This document shows, piece by piece, positions 42,121 to 53,875 of a stretch of 64,000 nucleotides of DNA (its first letter is position 1; every line of letters starts with the position of its first letter). A program made the position numbers and the translations under genes. The notes under the pieces were generated by a model. The model was not told the DNA's origin. It did no database searches and worked only from the letters and a program-made list of their open reading frames with translations. This stretch comes from Neopestalotiopsis rosae. Lineage: Eukaryota; Ascomycota; Sordariomycetes; Amphisphaeriales; Sporocadaceae. The stretch spans positions 625,001-689,000 of the forward strand of contig JALGAS010000013.1 of assembly GCA_023078685.1 (NCBI GenBank), written 5' to 3'.

Positions 42121-44961
42121 ATGGCGACCGCCTCAAACTCTATGCCAGCTGCTCCAGCTGTTTCTGATCACGCACATGCCCACACACAAGACACCTCGTC
42201 GGCCAGTCCACACCTAGCGAACCATCCGCAGCTCATCACAACTCCAAATGGCTCCTCAGCACCAGGTCCAGACGGGCTACTCCATCCCGGTCTTCGACTG
42301 GACATGAGAAATGCCAATGGCGTGCAGCGCGACGGCCGCGTACGGAACCCCATCCCGAGCAAGCTGAAAGGCAAGACGGACGAGAAGAAGGGAAACTTCC
42401 GGGTCATGCACATGGATATATCCAATATAAGCGAGAGCCAGGCTAGATATGATGCTGCTAAACGCAGTAGCGAAAATACTGCTCTCCAGGCCAAGATGGC
42501 AGAAACTGATCACTACGTATCCCATCACAGGAGGGCCAACTATGCCCGATCAAAGTCGCTCAAGGAACCCGAAGCACCGGCTCAACCACTGCTTCTTCCT
42601 CCGCGTACCACTCAACTTACACCTGAAGAGGTAAAAATAGAGCAAGCGAGGTTACTCACGCTTCTTCGGACTCTCCCCCATGGCAACATTGTGGACCAGA
42701 TATGCAAAGCTCTAGCCTTTTTCGGCGGCGTACCAGATGCGCCGCCTCCGTCAAACGGGAAGTTTCCGGACAGCGGGGATGCAAACGGTCCAGGCAACTT
42801 GTTTGTAGGTTGGCTTTCGGAGATATTCCCGGACCTTGACCGTCCGCGGATGCCCAATGACCAACCATCTGCCCCAGCCAAACGGCCTCGAGGCCGGCCA
42901 AAGGGGAGCAAGGCAACCAAAGCCAGAAAGGACAAGGGCATCAAGAAGAACGCAAAAGGCCCCGATGGGACTGGCTCGAGTGGCCAGGATGGTGATCATC
43001 AGCCCGGAGACGACGATGGTTGGGAAGACGTGAATGATAGTGTCCTTGATGTGGGCAGACAAGGGGATGAAGTAGAGGATCGTGTTCTCTCCTTACTACA
43101 GACGCCTCCGCATAATGCCGGCGCCTCGAATGCCACGCCAGCGACCGGTGGCCCATCTGGCTTTACGTCTATCAACCCAGCCTCAACGCCAGTCACATCA
43201 GTCAAGAAGCGTGGTAGACCTAAAGGCTCGAAGAACAAAGCTAAAGATCCAAATCTTCAGAACACACCACAACAACCTGAATCGACTGGTGGTGGTGTAG
43301 GTCCAACCACGGCCAGTACTTTCCAGCCTGCATTGAACGTGGAATCCACACCCACGGCAGCTGCTGAGGGCAACAAGAAGAAGCCAAAAGGCGGCAAGAA
43401 GGCTGCAAATGCCGCTGCCATTGCTACAGCTCAACCACCACCACCACCGCAAGCAGGAACCAGCACATCATATATACCACCTCCAACATTGCCGCTTGCG
43501 GCTACAAGAAATCCCGGACCTGTTCAACCGGGCATTAATGGTAATAACGGCAACGCCGAAGGGCTTCATCTACCGACACAGACACAGAACATGGGTGCAG
43601 AAATGCCCCAATCGATCAACCCAATAACACCGCAAGTAAAGGAGTCCTCGATTACTGGCGCTAAACGGAAACGGCAAAACAACAAGCCACCTGCGAAGAC
43701 CGCGGATTACCCTGTGACTAACAACGCTAGCACAGCATCCCACGTCCAATCCAATTCATCGGCATTACCACTTGCTTCAGGATATAGTATGGACGCGCCT
43801 CAGTCGCAGTCCAACACCGTACCTACGGCTGAAACCCCAGCCACTGCACCACCTGCTAAGAAGCCCCGCAAGTCGAATGCTGCTGCTGTCAAGAGAAAAA
43901 GCACGACGGGAGTACCGGGTGAAGTTACTTCTTCGGTTGCATCTTCTGAAAATGTCCCAAATCATACACCTTCGCAGGTGAATGACAATACTACCCACGC
44001 ACGGCCACAACCTGAAGGTCTCCAGGCTCATTATGAACGTTTTACGTCGTTGGCCAATAACAACGATCATCAGACTCAGGCATACACGGGCCAGCCACAG
44101 GCTCAGCAGCAGGTCCAACAGCAGCTATCCAACAGTGTGAACACTTCCTCTGCTCCTGTAGAAGGTTTGGAAGCCCACTATGAGCGGTTCCAGTCCGTAC
44201 AGAACCGGCAGCACAATTCTCAGCAACCTGTCAGCGCTCGTCAACAGTCGCGGCAGGTCTCGCAGCATCATTCGGCACAGTCTGCTTCACCCGTGCCGCC
44301 TCAAATGAACAAGACGCCGCAGATGACGACGCTTCCCTCACAACAGCAAAACAGAGCAAGCACAAACACTCCAAACTACTACGCTCAATCGCAGACTCCA
44401 GGTTTTGTTGTGCAGCAAGGCTCTTACACAACCAACCAACGACAACCGCAGAACACGAGTACTAGCTCTCCAGGGACTGGTCTTGTGTCCCACGTTGCGC
44501 ATTCTCCTCAATACGCGACACAAAGCAGCAATTCCCCCCTCTTGAGCAACGAGACCACGTTTCGACAATCTCCTTCGCTTGGGTTTGGGCCTCGACGTAC
44601 GCCCTCTGCCTCTCCGATGGATAACACTTATCGGACGAACAGCGTGACGGCCCAGGCCTTTGCCAATACCCGCCAGACTCCTACGACTTCACATGCCGGG
44701 GTTGCGTCTGCATATTCGTCTTTCCCCGACAATGGCTTATTCGATCTTCAAAGCTTTGATTCAACCAGCGGTAACACTATGGGACTTGGCGGCACAGCTT
44801 CCTATAACATGGGAAATAGTAATGTACAACGGGCAAACAGCGCATCAAACAATGCATCAGCTTATGCTGGAAGCAACATGGCGAATGGAGCATACGACCA
44901 GACCGGGCTGAACAAGGGGGCAATGAACAACAATTACCGGGGTCAACCCCGCTGGGCATGA
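42121..44961 (+). CDS. AT-hook DNA-binding protein, unknown role
   Basis: A single exon of 946 aa from the ATG at 42121. Two canonical AT hooks are visible: KRPRGRPKGSKATK near residue 257 and KKRGRPKGSKNK near residue 363; each inserts into the minor groove of AT-rich DNA. Between residues ~85 and 240 is the most ordered part (NFRVMHMDISNISESQARYD, LLRTLPHGNIVDQICKALAFFGG). The rest is low-complexity: basic KKKPKGGKK patches, proline runs and a Gln/Asn/Ser-rich C-terminal third. A short motif, EGLxAHYERFxS, occurs twice (about residues 633 and 682). It is probably a nuclear chromatin or transcription factor. I do not recognise an orthologue of known function. Confidence 0.88.
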   Translation: MATASNSMPAAPAVSDHAHAHTQDTSSASPHLANHPQLITTPNGSSAPGPDGLLHPGLRLDMRNANGVQRDGRVRNPIPSKLKGKTDEKKGNFRVMHMDISNISESQARYDAAKRSSENTALQAKMAETDHYVSHHRRANYARSKSLKEPEAPAQPLLLPPRTTQLTPEEVKIEQARLLTLLRTLPHGNIVDQICKALAFFGGVPDAPPPSNGKFPDSGDANGPGNLFVGWLSEIFPDLDRPRMPNDQPSAPAKRPRGRPKGSKATKARKDKGIKKNAKGPDGTGSSGQDGDHQPGDDDGWEDVNDSVLDVGRQGDEVEDRVLSLLQTPPHNAGASNATPATGGPSGFTSINPASTPVTSVKKRGRPKGSKNKAKDPNLQNTPQQPESTGGGVGPTTASTFQPALNVESTPTAAAEGNKKKPKGGKKAANAAAIATAQPPPPPQAGTSTSYIPPPTLPLAATRNPGPVQPGINGNNGNAEGLHLPTQTQNMGAEMPQSINPITPQVKESSITGAKRKRQNNKPPAKTADYPVTNNASTASHVQSNSSALPLASGYSMDAPQSQSNTVPTAETPATAPPAKKPRKSNAAAVKRKSTTGVPGEVTSSVASSENVPNHTPSQVNDNTTHARPQPEGLQAHYERFTSLANNNDHQTQAYTGQPQAQQQVQQQLSNSVNTSSAPVEGLEAHYERFQSVQNRQHNSQQPVSARQQSRQVSQHHSAQSASPVPPQMNKTPQMTTLPSQQQNRASTNTPNYYAQSQTPGFVVQQGSYTTNQRQPQNTSTSSPGTGLVSHVAHSPQYATQSSNSPLLSNETTFRQSPSLGFGPRRTPSASPMDNTYRTNSVTAQAFANTRQTPTTSHAGVASAYSSFPDNGLFDLQSFDSTSGNTMGLGGTASYNMGNSNVQRANSASNNASAYAGSNMANGAYDQTGLNKGAMNNNYRGQPRWA

Positions 44962-46243
44962 CGAACTTATGAACTTTTCAAAAAAGGTGCAGAAACGGCG
45001 GGTAAATAATTTCGAAGGAATAATCAGTCTCATGGCCTGGTGTCAATTTCATACTGGCGTTTCGCGTGGAGGACAATAGTGATTTTTTTGGCCTATTTTA
45101 TATTGGACTTCAGTACAATCTGGCCCTCTGCACCAAATGATTGGAAGCATGTGCAGGGCCTTCTCTTCTCATGAGCATTTGTTTCGAGTCAGCGTCCGAT
45201 GAGTCTGTCAAGACTCTTTATGAAGCGATATGATTGTGGAGTAAGCAATGATATACCAACTCTTTTGTTTCTGCCTCTGCATTGTGCTCTTTAGGCTGGC
45301 CTGATGTATTACTAGAGGGGTATATATATGTTTATAGCGGTAATTGTGAGTCTACTCTGCCGCGTCTTTCAGAAAACCGTGAGTGACGAGTCAAATTCTG
45401 ACGAAGTAGAAACCTTCTTATCCATGTACACATGTACACTAAGCAAACAGAACTCTGCGCACTAGCAAAAACAAGAGTACGAAAAGAACATATTTTTTAA
45501 ATTTGTTTTTCCAAAAAAGAGTATATGAGTGATCTCTTTTAAATATAGCAGTTTGCCTTTTTTTTCTCCCACACCTAGATAAGTCTATTAGGTAGGTAGG
45601 TAGTGGTATTTAACGCCCGTCATAGCTATATACTTCGGTAGCCAGAGAGACCTCCCGTGGGGTACGGGGCGCACCGCGGCTGGGGTCTCTGTCCTGCTCT
45701 GAATACACTTTATCTTCATTCGACTTCATCGCGTACCATCGCATTCCTATCTTATCGGGTGTATCGTGTAGTCTTGGTCACGTACGGACCGCCCTCGCCG
45801 GTTAGGACGTCTGCATCTACGTGTCGCTGAAAACGCGATTTCCATCCCTTGAAAGGCTGCGGCCACACTGTCTTCCTCCCGAGGGCATTGAAAATATGAA
45901 AATATTATCAAGGGAAGAAAGGGAGAGAAAAACGTAGACTCTAACACATCCGTACGCAGACTTTTGCGTGGTTATTATATCTTCATTATTGGCAGAACAT
46001 AATGGCAATAACGCCAACTTTGATTTAATCTATTGAATTCAAACCGTGACGGCCTGTAACCTTTGTTTTATATAACCTTGTGTATTTTGTCGCCTGCGAC
46101 CATCTCCACCAACCTGACTATCGCAATCTGCAAACGAGAGTAAAAGACTCCTGGCACAGCCATTCTGTATAGCTGAAGAAAAACATTGTTCTTTAGCGAG
46201 ATCAGAGTATTGTAAACTAATGCAGTGCCACGAATAGGGCATG
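44962..46243. other. Intergenic, no supported gene
   Basis: About 1.3 kb with AT-rich stretches and a short taggtaggtagg repeat near 45590-45603. No gene is seen. Confidence 0.5.
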
Positions 46244-46626
46244 CTACGCCTGACTTTCTGCATCCGGATTCCGTGTTGTTGGTGTGGATTGCAACTTTCG
46301 ACACGTCTGGAGCAGCCTATCCTATAATAAGGAGCAAACAAACCAGTATTAGGAGCCTTGGGCATCTATGATCGGACTGTATGGGCGAAGCTTACCATGT
46401 CAAAATCTTTGGCAGATTGTATACTATAGACATTCCGACGTAGCTAAAAGAAGAACAAGAGAGATTCAGTCTTCTTGAGATGAGAAAACAAGGAACGCGA
46501 GATTGAGAGTGCACGACTCTACTGATGAGGTCTTACTTCGACGCTGAAATCCCCGACAAGTTCTGAAAGAGCCATTGACAATTTCGCAGGGCTCACATAC
46601 TTCGAATGGAGAGTCTTCTCTGGCAT
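46244..46626 (-). CDS. Candidate three-exon small protein (71 aa), unknown
   Basis: Found by splicing by eye. The ATG at 46626 (CACAATGCC context) begins exon 1 (46537-46626). Exon 2 is 46396-46443 and exon 3 is 46244-46321. Both introns (93 nt, GTAAGA...TTTTAG; 74 nt, GTAAGC...TTATAG) have good ends and join in phase 0. Exon lengths of 90, 48 and 78 nt keep one open frame to a TAG. The product is hydrophilic and helical: SPAKLSMALSELVGDFSVE, then LRRNVYSIQSAKDFDM, then DRLLQTCRKLQSTPTTRN. There is no signal peptide or membrane segment and I recognise no family. Two consistent intron pairs in a row make chance less likely, but this remains a prediction. Confidence 0.45.
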
Positions 46627-47060
46627 TGTGATCAATTGAGTAAGAAGGTGCTTTATATGAATAATATAGATTTGAAAAGACAATTGAAAATATTTCATAG
46701 ACTACTCGGACGATGTGTTAGAGTGGTTGAATATCTATAGTCATTACATACTTGACGTTCATGCCCTTCAGCCTGACTGTCGCGTACACGTCTTCAAGCT
46801 TCTGTGTTCAGTTTTTCGGGGTGCGGTTTCGGTGAAATACTTCATCCTGCAGGCACTTATTGACGGACGGCATACGATCACCCAATGGTCAAATTGCATC
46901 ATAACTTACGTGTGCAGGTGCAGGTGGGGGTTTCTACACTTCATTACGAAATCTGAGGTCGAGTGGCGTTTTTACCGCTGATGCGGACTGGCGGCCCATG
47001 AAAGACCTAGGCGACTTCTACAGATTTGTATCCAATCGCTTTGTAGTTGCATGAAGTACA
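46627..47060. other. Intergenic
   Basis: About 430 bp between two candidate small genes transcribed away from each other. No further feature is seen. Confidence 0.45.
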
Positions 47061-47289
47061 ATGGCTGATGGAGGTGGGGGCAAGGCTCGGCATTGGGCAG
47101 ATCGGTGGCTTGATCATTCGGTGAGTGAAGACTCAACGGTCATTGCTGATATGAGTATTGGAACAGGTCAATTTCTGTCAGCTGGTGGGAAACGCCGTGG
47201 TCCGTCCTCTAGGTGTCAGCCTGCAGAACCGCGGCCTTAAGGCTCTTCTTACTCGCGCAGCGACTGAGCTCGGTAGACTCTTCGACTGA
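47061..47289 (+). CDS. Candidate two-exon small protein (60 aa), unknown
   Basis: The ATG at 47061 starts 20 codons (MADGGGGKARHWADRWLDHS). A 46-nt intron (47121-47166; GTGAGT donor, AACAG acceptor) joins in phase 0 to VNFCQLVGNAVVRPLGVSLQ and continues to a TGA at 47287-47289. Exon 2 is GC-rich and protein-like (RGLKALLTRAATELGRLF). It lies about 300 bp upstream of the first kinase, on the same strand. Coding-like sequence continues in another frame at 47305-47622 (CRNTACSEGLEAHLICRLEE), so this could instead be the 5' part of a longer gene whose splice I could not resolve. Confidence 0.35.
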
Positions 47290-47594
47290 CATGCGTCTTG
47301 CACGATGCGCTTTTGCACTGTATATTCCTCTATGCTGTCTGCCTCATCTGCCTGTCAGCATGAGGAATTCCTCAAATGTAGAAACACAGCCTGTAGTGAA
47401 GGCCTTGAGGCGCATCTTATCTGCCGCTTAGAAGAGGTTCTGGATTCCCTTGAGTGCCTTGCTGGTGGAGAACCCCGTCGCCGTGAATCAAATATATCTA
47501 GAAATGGTTGGCCTATTGCGGTTCGTGGCCTGGGAACTGAAAGTATCCACCCATTGACAAGACCGAAGTCAAGAGATACTCATGACTCGATGCT

Positions 47595-50259
47595 ATGGAG
47601 CCTAATAACCCATCTTTTCTGACCGTCTTGCCTTGGCACAAGGACAATGAGGTTTCTACGAACGATCTCAACCCTGGTCCGCCCTCAGGAGTGTCTGTCG
47701 CACCCAGCAGTGTTGTTGAGGATGGAGGATATGCTGAACGACTGGTGCACAGCACCGCAGCTGATAACCAATCACCGAATAACCGTAACGTTAGCATGGC
47801 AGGGGAAGATGATCTAAGGCACATTTGTGGTGGCGGTATTCACCCAGAGCAAATGGATGGTAGACTCACAACAGATGACCAAGCACAATCAGAACCAGAA
47901 CTTGGCCTAGCCGACAATCTCGGATTGCGTCTCCGCCGTGCCATGGTCGAATCAGTGGGCACCAAAACCGCGGAGAGATTCTTTGTCCCGTTCAATGACA
48001 TCGAAAACATCGTTGACGTCGAATCAGTGATCCTGGAACTCAAAACAATGAACCTGGAAAGTCATAACCTGAAATCCACCGCCCAGCAAATTTGCTCCAT
48101 CCATGAACGTATATCGCCACAGGACAACAAGAAGACGAAGACCACTCGGCAGCGTATACTTGGAACTCTAGCATTGATGGATCGAAGTCGAGACATTCTG
48201 GGAGTTATAGCAGAGAACCTCTATGATTGGGATTTACCGTTTGTGTGGGATAGTCAGGATCCGGGACATCGTCGATTGGCGAAACGGGATGCTGACGGTT
48301 CTATCCAGCCCGTCTTGTTTGCCCGAAGTTGGACAGCCTATCAAAACGAATCCTTCGAACACATCCAATGGCAACTCTCGAGTCCATGTTTCGAGATGCG
48401 AACACAAGTGGGCACAAAGATTAACCACTACCCGCTTGCTCGTAAGAGCATCCTTCCGATAGTGAAGGTTGACGGAGAAGCTCGTCATGGAGGTTTCGCC
48501 AGCGTCCTGAAAGTGAAATTCCATCCTGATCACCGAAAGTCAACCTCACTAGTATGTCTTACTCCCCGAATACTCAAGCAAAACGATCCAAGACTAATCT
48601 CAAGGCAGAACCAAGACCCTCACTCGTGGCTAGCTCTCAAGCGCCTTCAGTGCAACGACAAGGAAGCCTTCAAGGCCGAAGTGGGTCCGCTCAAACGACT
48701 GGGCAATGACAAAAACCCTCACATCATACAGTTGATGGCCACATTCCATTACCAAGACGAACACTATCTTGTGTTTGAATGGGCGGATGGCGGTAATTTG
48801 TTTGACTTCTGGCAACACTATCCGAACCCCACTTATCCGCGCAGAGATCATGAGCTTTGCAAATGGCTGTCAGCTCAAGTGACTGGCTTGGCTTCCGCTT
48901 TGGCTTTGATACATGATAATCATTTTGATCCTCTCGCAACGAACATGTCAGCATTCAATTCGCGTGATGGCCACAGGGTTTACGGTACACATGGGGATTT
49001 GAAGCCCGAAAACATCTTGTGGTTCAAGTCAATCCCAAAGGATGGAGAAGCCTGTGGTTGTGGCACTTTTAAGCTCTCTGACTTTGGCCTGACAAGTTTT
49101 CATGGCTCAGAGACTGCGGAAATGTTCCAGCCCTCGGGGTTTTCAGCAACTTACCGAGCTCCTGAGTGCGATCTCGATCGATTGATTTCGCAAAAGTATG
49201 ATATTTGGTCGTTGGGTTGTGTCCTAGCAGAACTCATAACATGGTATCTTCTTGGAATGAAAGGAGTTACGGCATTCAGTAAAAATCGCGCAAACGAGTC
49301 GTCAGACCCGAATTTCAGACAAGACAACTTCTTCAGTATTACGGAACCTCCAAGTACTAGTTCTGGTGGGAAGGCTACTGCCAAGAAATGCGTACAAGAA
49401 GTAAGTGAGAGCTGTTCCTACTATTGCAAACCTGGAGCTGACTCATTCATTAAAGCACTTCGATATACTACGAAGTCATCCGAATTGCTCAGAGTTCATT
49501 GCGGATATTATCGACTTCATCCAGGATCGCTTACTCAGGATGTCGCCCAACAATAGATGTGAAGTCTCAGAATTTCTAGTATTCGCCAAACAGATCAATC
49601 AGAAATGTGTTCAAGACAGTGCTTATTGTGTCGAGCACCTAAAATCAGTCGAAAGTAGGGCTAACACAGACCTATCGACAATTGAAGCACGGATCTCGCT
49701 TCAATCAAATAGTTCAAAGCAAAAAAAGAACAACCTAGGCAGGAGTTCAACAGGTTTCTTGAACACTAACCTCGAGATATCGCCAAGACGATCCGTTTCC
49801 ACTGTTGGTGAGATTGAGACACCAAGCACATCACAGCTTGATTCAAATACGAATGGCGACGCCGCAGCCAGCTCATTCCACTTGACGAAGGAGCCCCAAG
49901 GGGCTATTGGTTGCGACGATGGTGGCGCGGATGCGCTATCAATATCAGTGGCACCAGAACCTATCGTTTACGAAGATAACCAACATCTTACTGTCCCAAC
50001 GCTACGACGTTCACATCTGGGAAATAACTATCGATCTTCTCACGAGGAAAGTTGGCGAGGGTCTGGTGGCGAAACGCCTGCAACATCTGAGTGCGCCTCC
50101 TCGATTCGGAGAGAGAAGGGACAGTCTGGTCAAGATATTCCTGGCAAGACCACAAAAGTAGCACCGCACCCTGACAGCGGCTGTTTTGGGTGGATGAGAA
50201 TGGCAAAGGACGGAATAAGCCATCGATGGGCAAGGATTCGAAGGCGAGACACTCTCTAG
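47595..50259 (+). CDS. Protein kinase-domain protein, tandem member 1
   Basis: Two exons: 47595-49400 and 49456-50259. The 55-nt intron (GTAAGT donor, AAAG acceptor) joins in phase 0, giving about 869 aa. The N-terminal ~300 residues form a helical, uncharacterised region (GLRLRRAMVESVGTKTAERF, IENIVDVESVILELKTM). The kinase domain follows: a diverged glycine loop (ARHGGFASVLKVKF), Lys349 in LALKRLQ, a hinge at YLVFEWADGGNL, THGDLKPEN with catalytic Asp468, DFG at 496-498, YRAPECD, and YDIWSLGCVLAELITW. HGD replaces the usual HRD. The C-terminal ~200 residues are Ser/Thr-rich and disordered. All key catalytic residues are present, so it is probably an active Ser/Thr kinase. Pathway unknown. 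Confidence 0.88.
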
Positions 50260-50791
50260 AACAGTGCAAGGAATCATTAAGAGAGACTGCCACTTTGCGC
50301 AGGGGTCCTCCGTTGAGCGACTGTCGTCACATTCTACCAAACTTCTTGGTCGAGTAGCTGTTCAAACGAAATTAGCACGGACGACATAATGGACATGTGA
50401 CGCGCTTAAGAAGCAGGCTGTAGAGAGCAGATATCATCTTATCTTTTGAGTGGTTCGCATGAGGGGTACTTTGCATCCATGAGCGCAAAAGTACCATGGA
50501 TCTATGCATTTACAGGATCTTATAGGAGGGGTCATGCTGACACGATTCTACAGCCTGCTTGAAATGATGCTGTGTTTCCCAACATTGTTACATTAATATG
50601 AGTTATTGTGTTTGTGGCAATTGCTGATTTGCGGACGGTGGTTGACAGGACACTCTTGCTGGTTATGTCGCATTTGAGGTAACCAGACCGGTGTAATGCG
50701 GCGGCCAAAGCTCTTGTTATCGAGATGACTCCGACGTGACTAAATATTCAGGAGAGAAACTACGTGGATAGAGTTCCCGAATCGCAATTTT
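50260..50791. other. Intergenic between tandem kinases
   Basis: About 530 bp; presumed terminator and promoter sequence with no other gene. Confidence 0.55.
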
Positions 50792-52698
50792 ATGGGCCAA
50801 GTATTTCAATCTTCACTTCTTCCGGCAAAGCCGCAGGGCGCAAGATCCTCGAACAGTCATTCCTCTCTTCTTTCAAAGCTATTCATGATTCCCTATTCTC
50901 AAATGCCCGCCCCAAACATGTCGACAACAGTGGAGAGAGAAATCAGTGCTCGCTTGCGTGGTGCACTGCCACTTCATGTCAAAGACGAATTGCCAATAGC
51001 ACAGCCACATATACTGAGAACGACTCTGACGCCGAACGACATTTCAAGATTACTGGAAGAGTATCAGGGAAACCGTGAAATTGAGTCTCCTCAGTGGGTA
51101 TACCAAAAGTTGTGTGCGCAGGGTGTGGAGAGCTGTATTGTAATACTCGCTATGTTGCTTCTGGTCGACAAAGGCTACATGATCGAAAGAGTATTGAGAG
51201 GAAACGTCAGCGATGATCGCCTGCCGCTGGTGTGTTCCAATCACACGGATCCCATCATTTCCATTCAGGATCAATCTGGGCAAGCATTACGAGAGCTGAC
51301 ATGCTTTTCGGGTAGCCCTAGAGACTGGGGCACCAATGTTAAAATCTTTCTGTGCAGGTTGCAGTGGTTTCTCACCGTACCGTACATGAGTGTTGTCAAA
51401 CCATATTCCCGACCATATGAATGCAGGTTCCGTAAGGAGATTAAACTACCATGGACTTTGAACGGCGGCGGCGGTCTGGAAAAGCACAATGAGAGAACCG
51501 TGGGCATCGGAGGATACAGCGGGGTCTATCGCCATCACATTGATGATAGGTTTCATGGTTTCCATGAGGTTCTTCAGAGCGTCAGTCATCAACACAAGAT
51601 GACTTTGCACTGGTTACTAATACTTAAATAGGTTGGGCTAAGTACAAGAACGGGGCTCTTTGCGTTGAAAGTACTGGAGCCATACACCGAAGAGGAGAAG
51701 AAGAAAACCCAACAGCAATTTCAAAACGACCAGCAAAGACTGCAGAAAATCAACGGCAACCCATTCAAAGACGGTACAAACGCCATCCAAAACCTGTTCG
51801 ATAACGAAAAACAGCAGCTGAAGAACTTCAATGGCGTGGTCCACAAACATCTTGTAACGCTTTTGGCAGCATTCGAGCAAGAATACATCGGAAAAAACGG
51901 CCCAATGATCAGAAGCTGCTTCGTTTTTCCTTGGGCCCAATGCGATCTGTCTAGTTACTGGGAGAATCAACATAATCCTGACATCAGATGGGTTTCGGAC
52001 CAGCTCGATGGCTTGGTAAGTGCGCTGGATAAGATCCACAATCCTTCGCATCTACAAGGCTCCTATGGGCGCCATGGCGACCTGAAACCAGATAATATTC
52101 TCTGGTACACGCCATTCAAAAACGATCACAGAGGAATTCTGGTAGTATCTGATATGGGCTTCACTGCGGTAAATACCGAAGTAAGTCGTTCTATGCAGAC
52201 CAACGATAAGCCTCGCACGCCCAGCTACCGGCCCCCAGAGGTAGATATGGAGGGGGCCTACGTCACACGCGCGTACGATGTCTGGTCGTTGGGTTGCATC
52301 TTCCTCGAGATGGTGACATGGATGTTAGGCGGACACGAATTGAATCTTGAGTTCCAAAGAAATCGTGCAAGCCTGCACAATGGGGTATTCACCTATATGT
52401 TCTTCACGTTTATCAGGGAGGACGAGCCTGTGGTGAAGCCAGCAGTGATTCAAGTAAGCCACACTTTGAAATATTTCATTTTCCCTCGAATACTGACTGA
52501 CTTGTGATATAGTGGATGAAGAGGCTTCGGTCTCACAAGAGAAGCACAAACTTCGTGCACGATGTTCTTGATGTCATAGAAAAAGAAATGATCATCCCAC
52601 TGGCTGTGGGTAGATCCAAAGTGAATGTTCTCAAGGGTCGGTTCCATGAGATAAAATATCGATGCAATAACCCAGCATATTACATGCCTTCGGTCTGA
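50792..52698 (+). CDS. Protein kinase-domain protein, tandem member 2
   Basis: Three exons: 50792-51580, 51632-52453 and 52513-52698. Introns of 51 nt (GTCAGT...AATAG) and 59 nt (GTAAGC...ATAG) are both phase 0, giving about 598 aa from the first ATG. A later ATG at 50918 (MSTTVEREISARL) may be the true start. The N-terminal ~235 residues are a helical region without a recognised fold. Kinase motifs: the glycine loop GIGGYSGVYR, Lys276 in FALKVLE (first codons of exon 2), a long Gln/Lys-rich insert, GRHGDLKPDN with Asp413, DMG instead of DFG at 437-439, YRPPEVD and YDVWSLGCIFLEMVTW. It shares the HGD variant and architecture with the upstream kinase, suggesting an old duplication. Confidence 0.87.
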
Positions 52699-53875
52699 AG
52701 AAAGGTAAGACAACAGGCGGGCCCCTCGGATCGGACAGAGAAAATTAACGAAACAATCGAATAGATTCTTGTTGCGATTTCATTCAATCGTGTGCCGAAC
52801 GCTTGAGTCATGGAGTTTATGGCAGCGTCAAGGGCAGGACTAGGTAGTGCGCTGGTTTTTCTTCGAATCGTCCAATAACTAATGTCATGTTCAAGATGCA
52901 CGAATTTAAATAGGACTACAATGTGTTATTATTGCTTAATGTGTCGTGTCGCTAAATCCATCTTCCTCCCACTTTTAGTACACACACTTTATCTGCAGGT
53001 AACTAAACACTAGCTACGACAGCCGTAAATAAATGCACGCCGCTATCGCACTGCACTAAACGTTGCATTGTCCATCGCAACGCACCCATACTGTACCTAT
53101 CGCAGCTGCACCTATCGCGCTTCGTTTACTGCATCTGCTTACACTGCTCCGCTTTAATTGCGCCTTCTTCGTTTTTCCCCTGCGCGAAAAAAAAAAGGGA
53201 AAATGAAGATCGATCAAACGTGGTCAACCTTGATCAAGAAGGGTAGGGCACCGAGTGCATGATGTTGCGCGATGAATGGTGTAGCACGATGGTAGTGCAG
53301 CGTAATAGCTACAGCGTTGCGGGTGTAGTGTAGCGGGTGCGTATAGTAAGTCTAGTGCCATTAGTAGGGGTGTCGTGTGGTGCGTATTGGTGGCTAGATT
53401 CATGGTGGTGCTTCACAGATTGCGATTCCTCGTTAAATGAGATACAGCTTGTGGCCAGGCCATAAGTGGCTTACGCAATTATAAGCAGACGAGAGAGTAG
53501 GTGTCGTTGGCTTCGGATGTCAAAAAAGTGTTTTGTCACACATTAAGCTATTACGTCGTCGTATTGATGCGAACCACAGTGGCCCAGTTACTCGATGGTG
53601 TATCAGATTGCTCTTCAGCATCTTTGTTTCTGTCGTCACTACAAATCAACTCAAACCTTTTTGAGCTTCCCCATTCACACCATTTTCATATTAACTCAGA
53701 TTGAAAGACAATCAGAATGTCATCTACAATCCCATATGAGGCTGGTGATATCGTGCGAACACAAAATGGTCTTGCTGCGCATGGCCTGCACAAACGAGTT
53801 CCGCCAAACCCCTCTTCCGCTTTTCTTTTCACCCATAACAGTGTCTGCTCGTGCCAAATTTCATTGATGCCCGCG
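52699..53875. other. Intergenic with degenerate short repeats
   Basis: About 1.2 kb. Around 53030-53130 variants of ctatcgc and gcact recur, and around 53260-53370 gtagtg/gtgtag variants recur. The structure is low-complexity with no gene. Confidence 0.45.
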
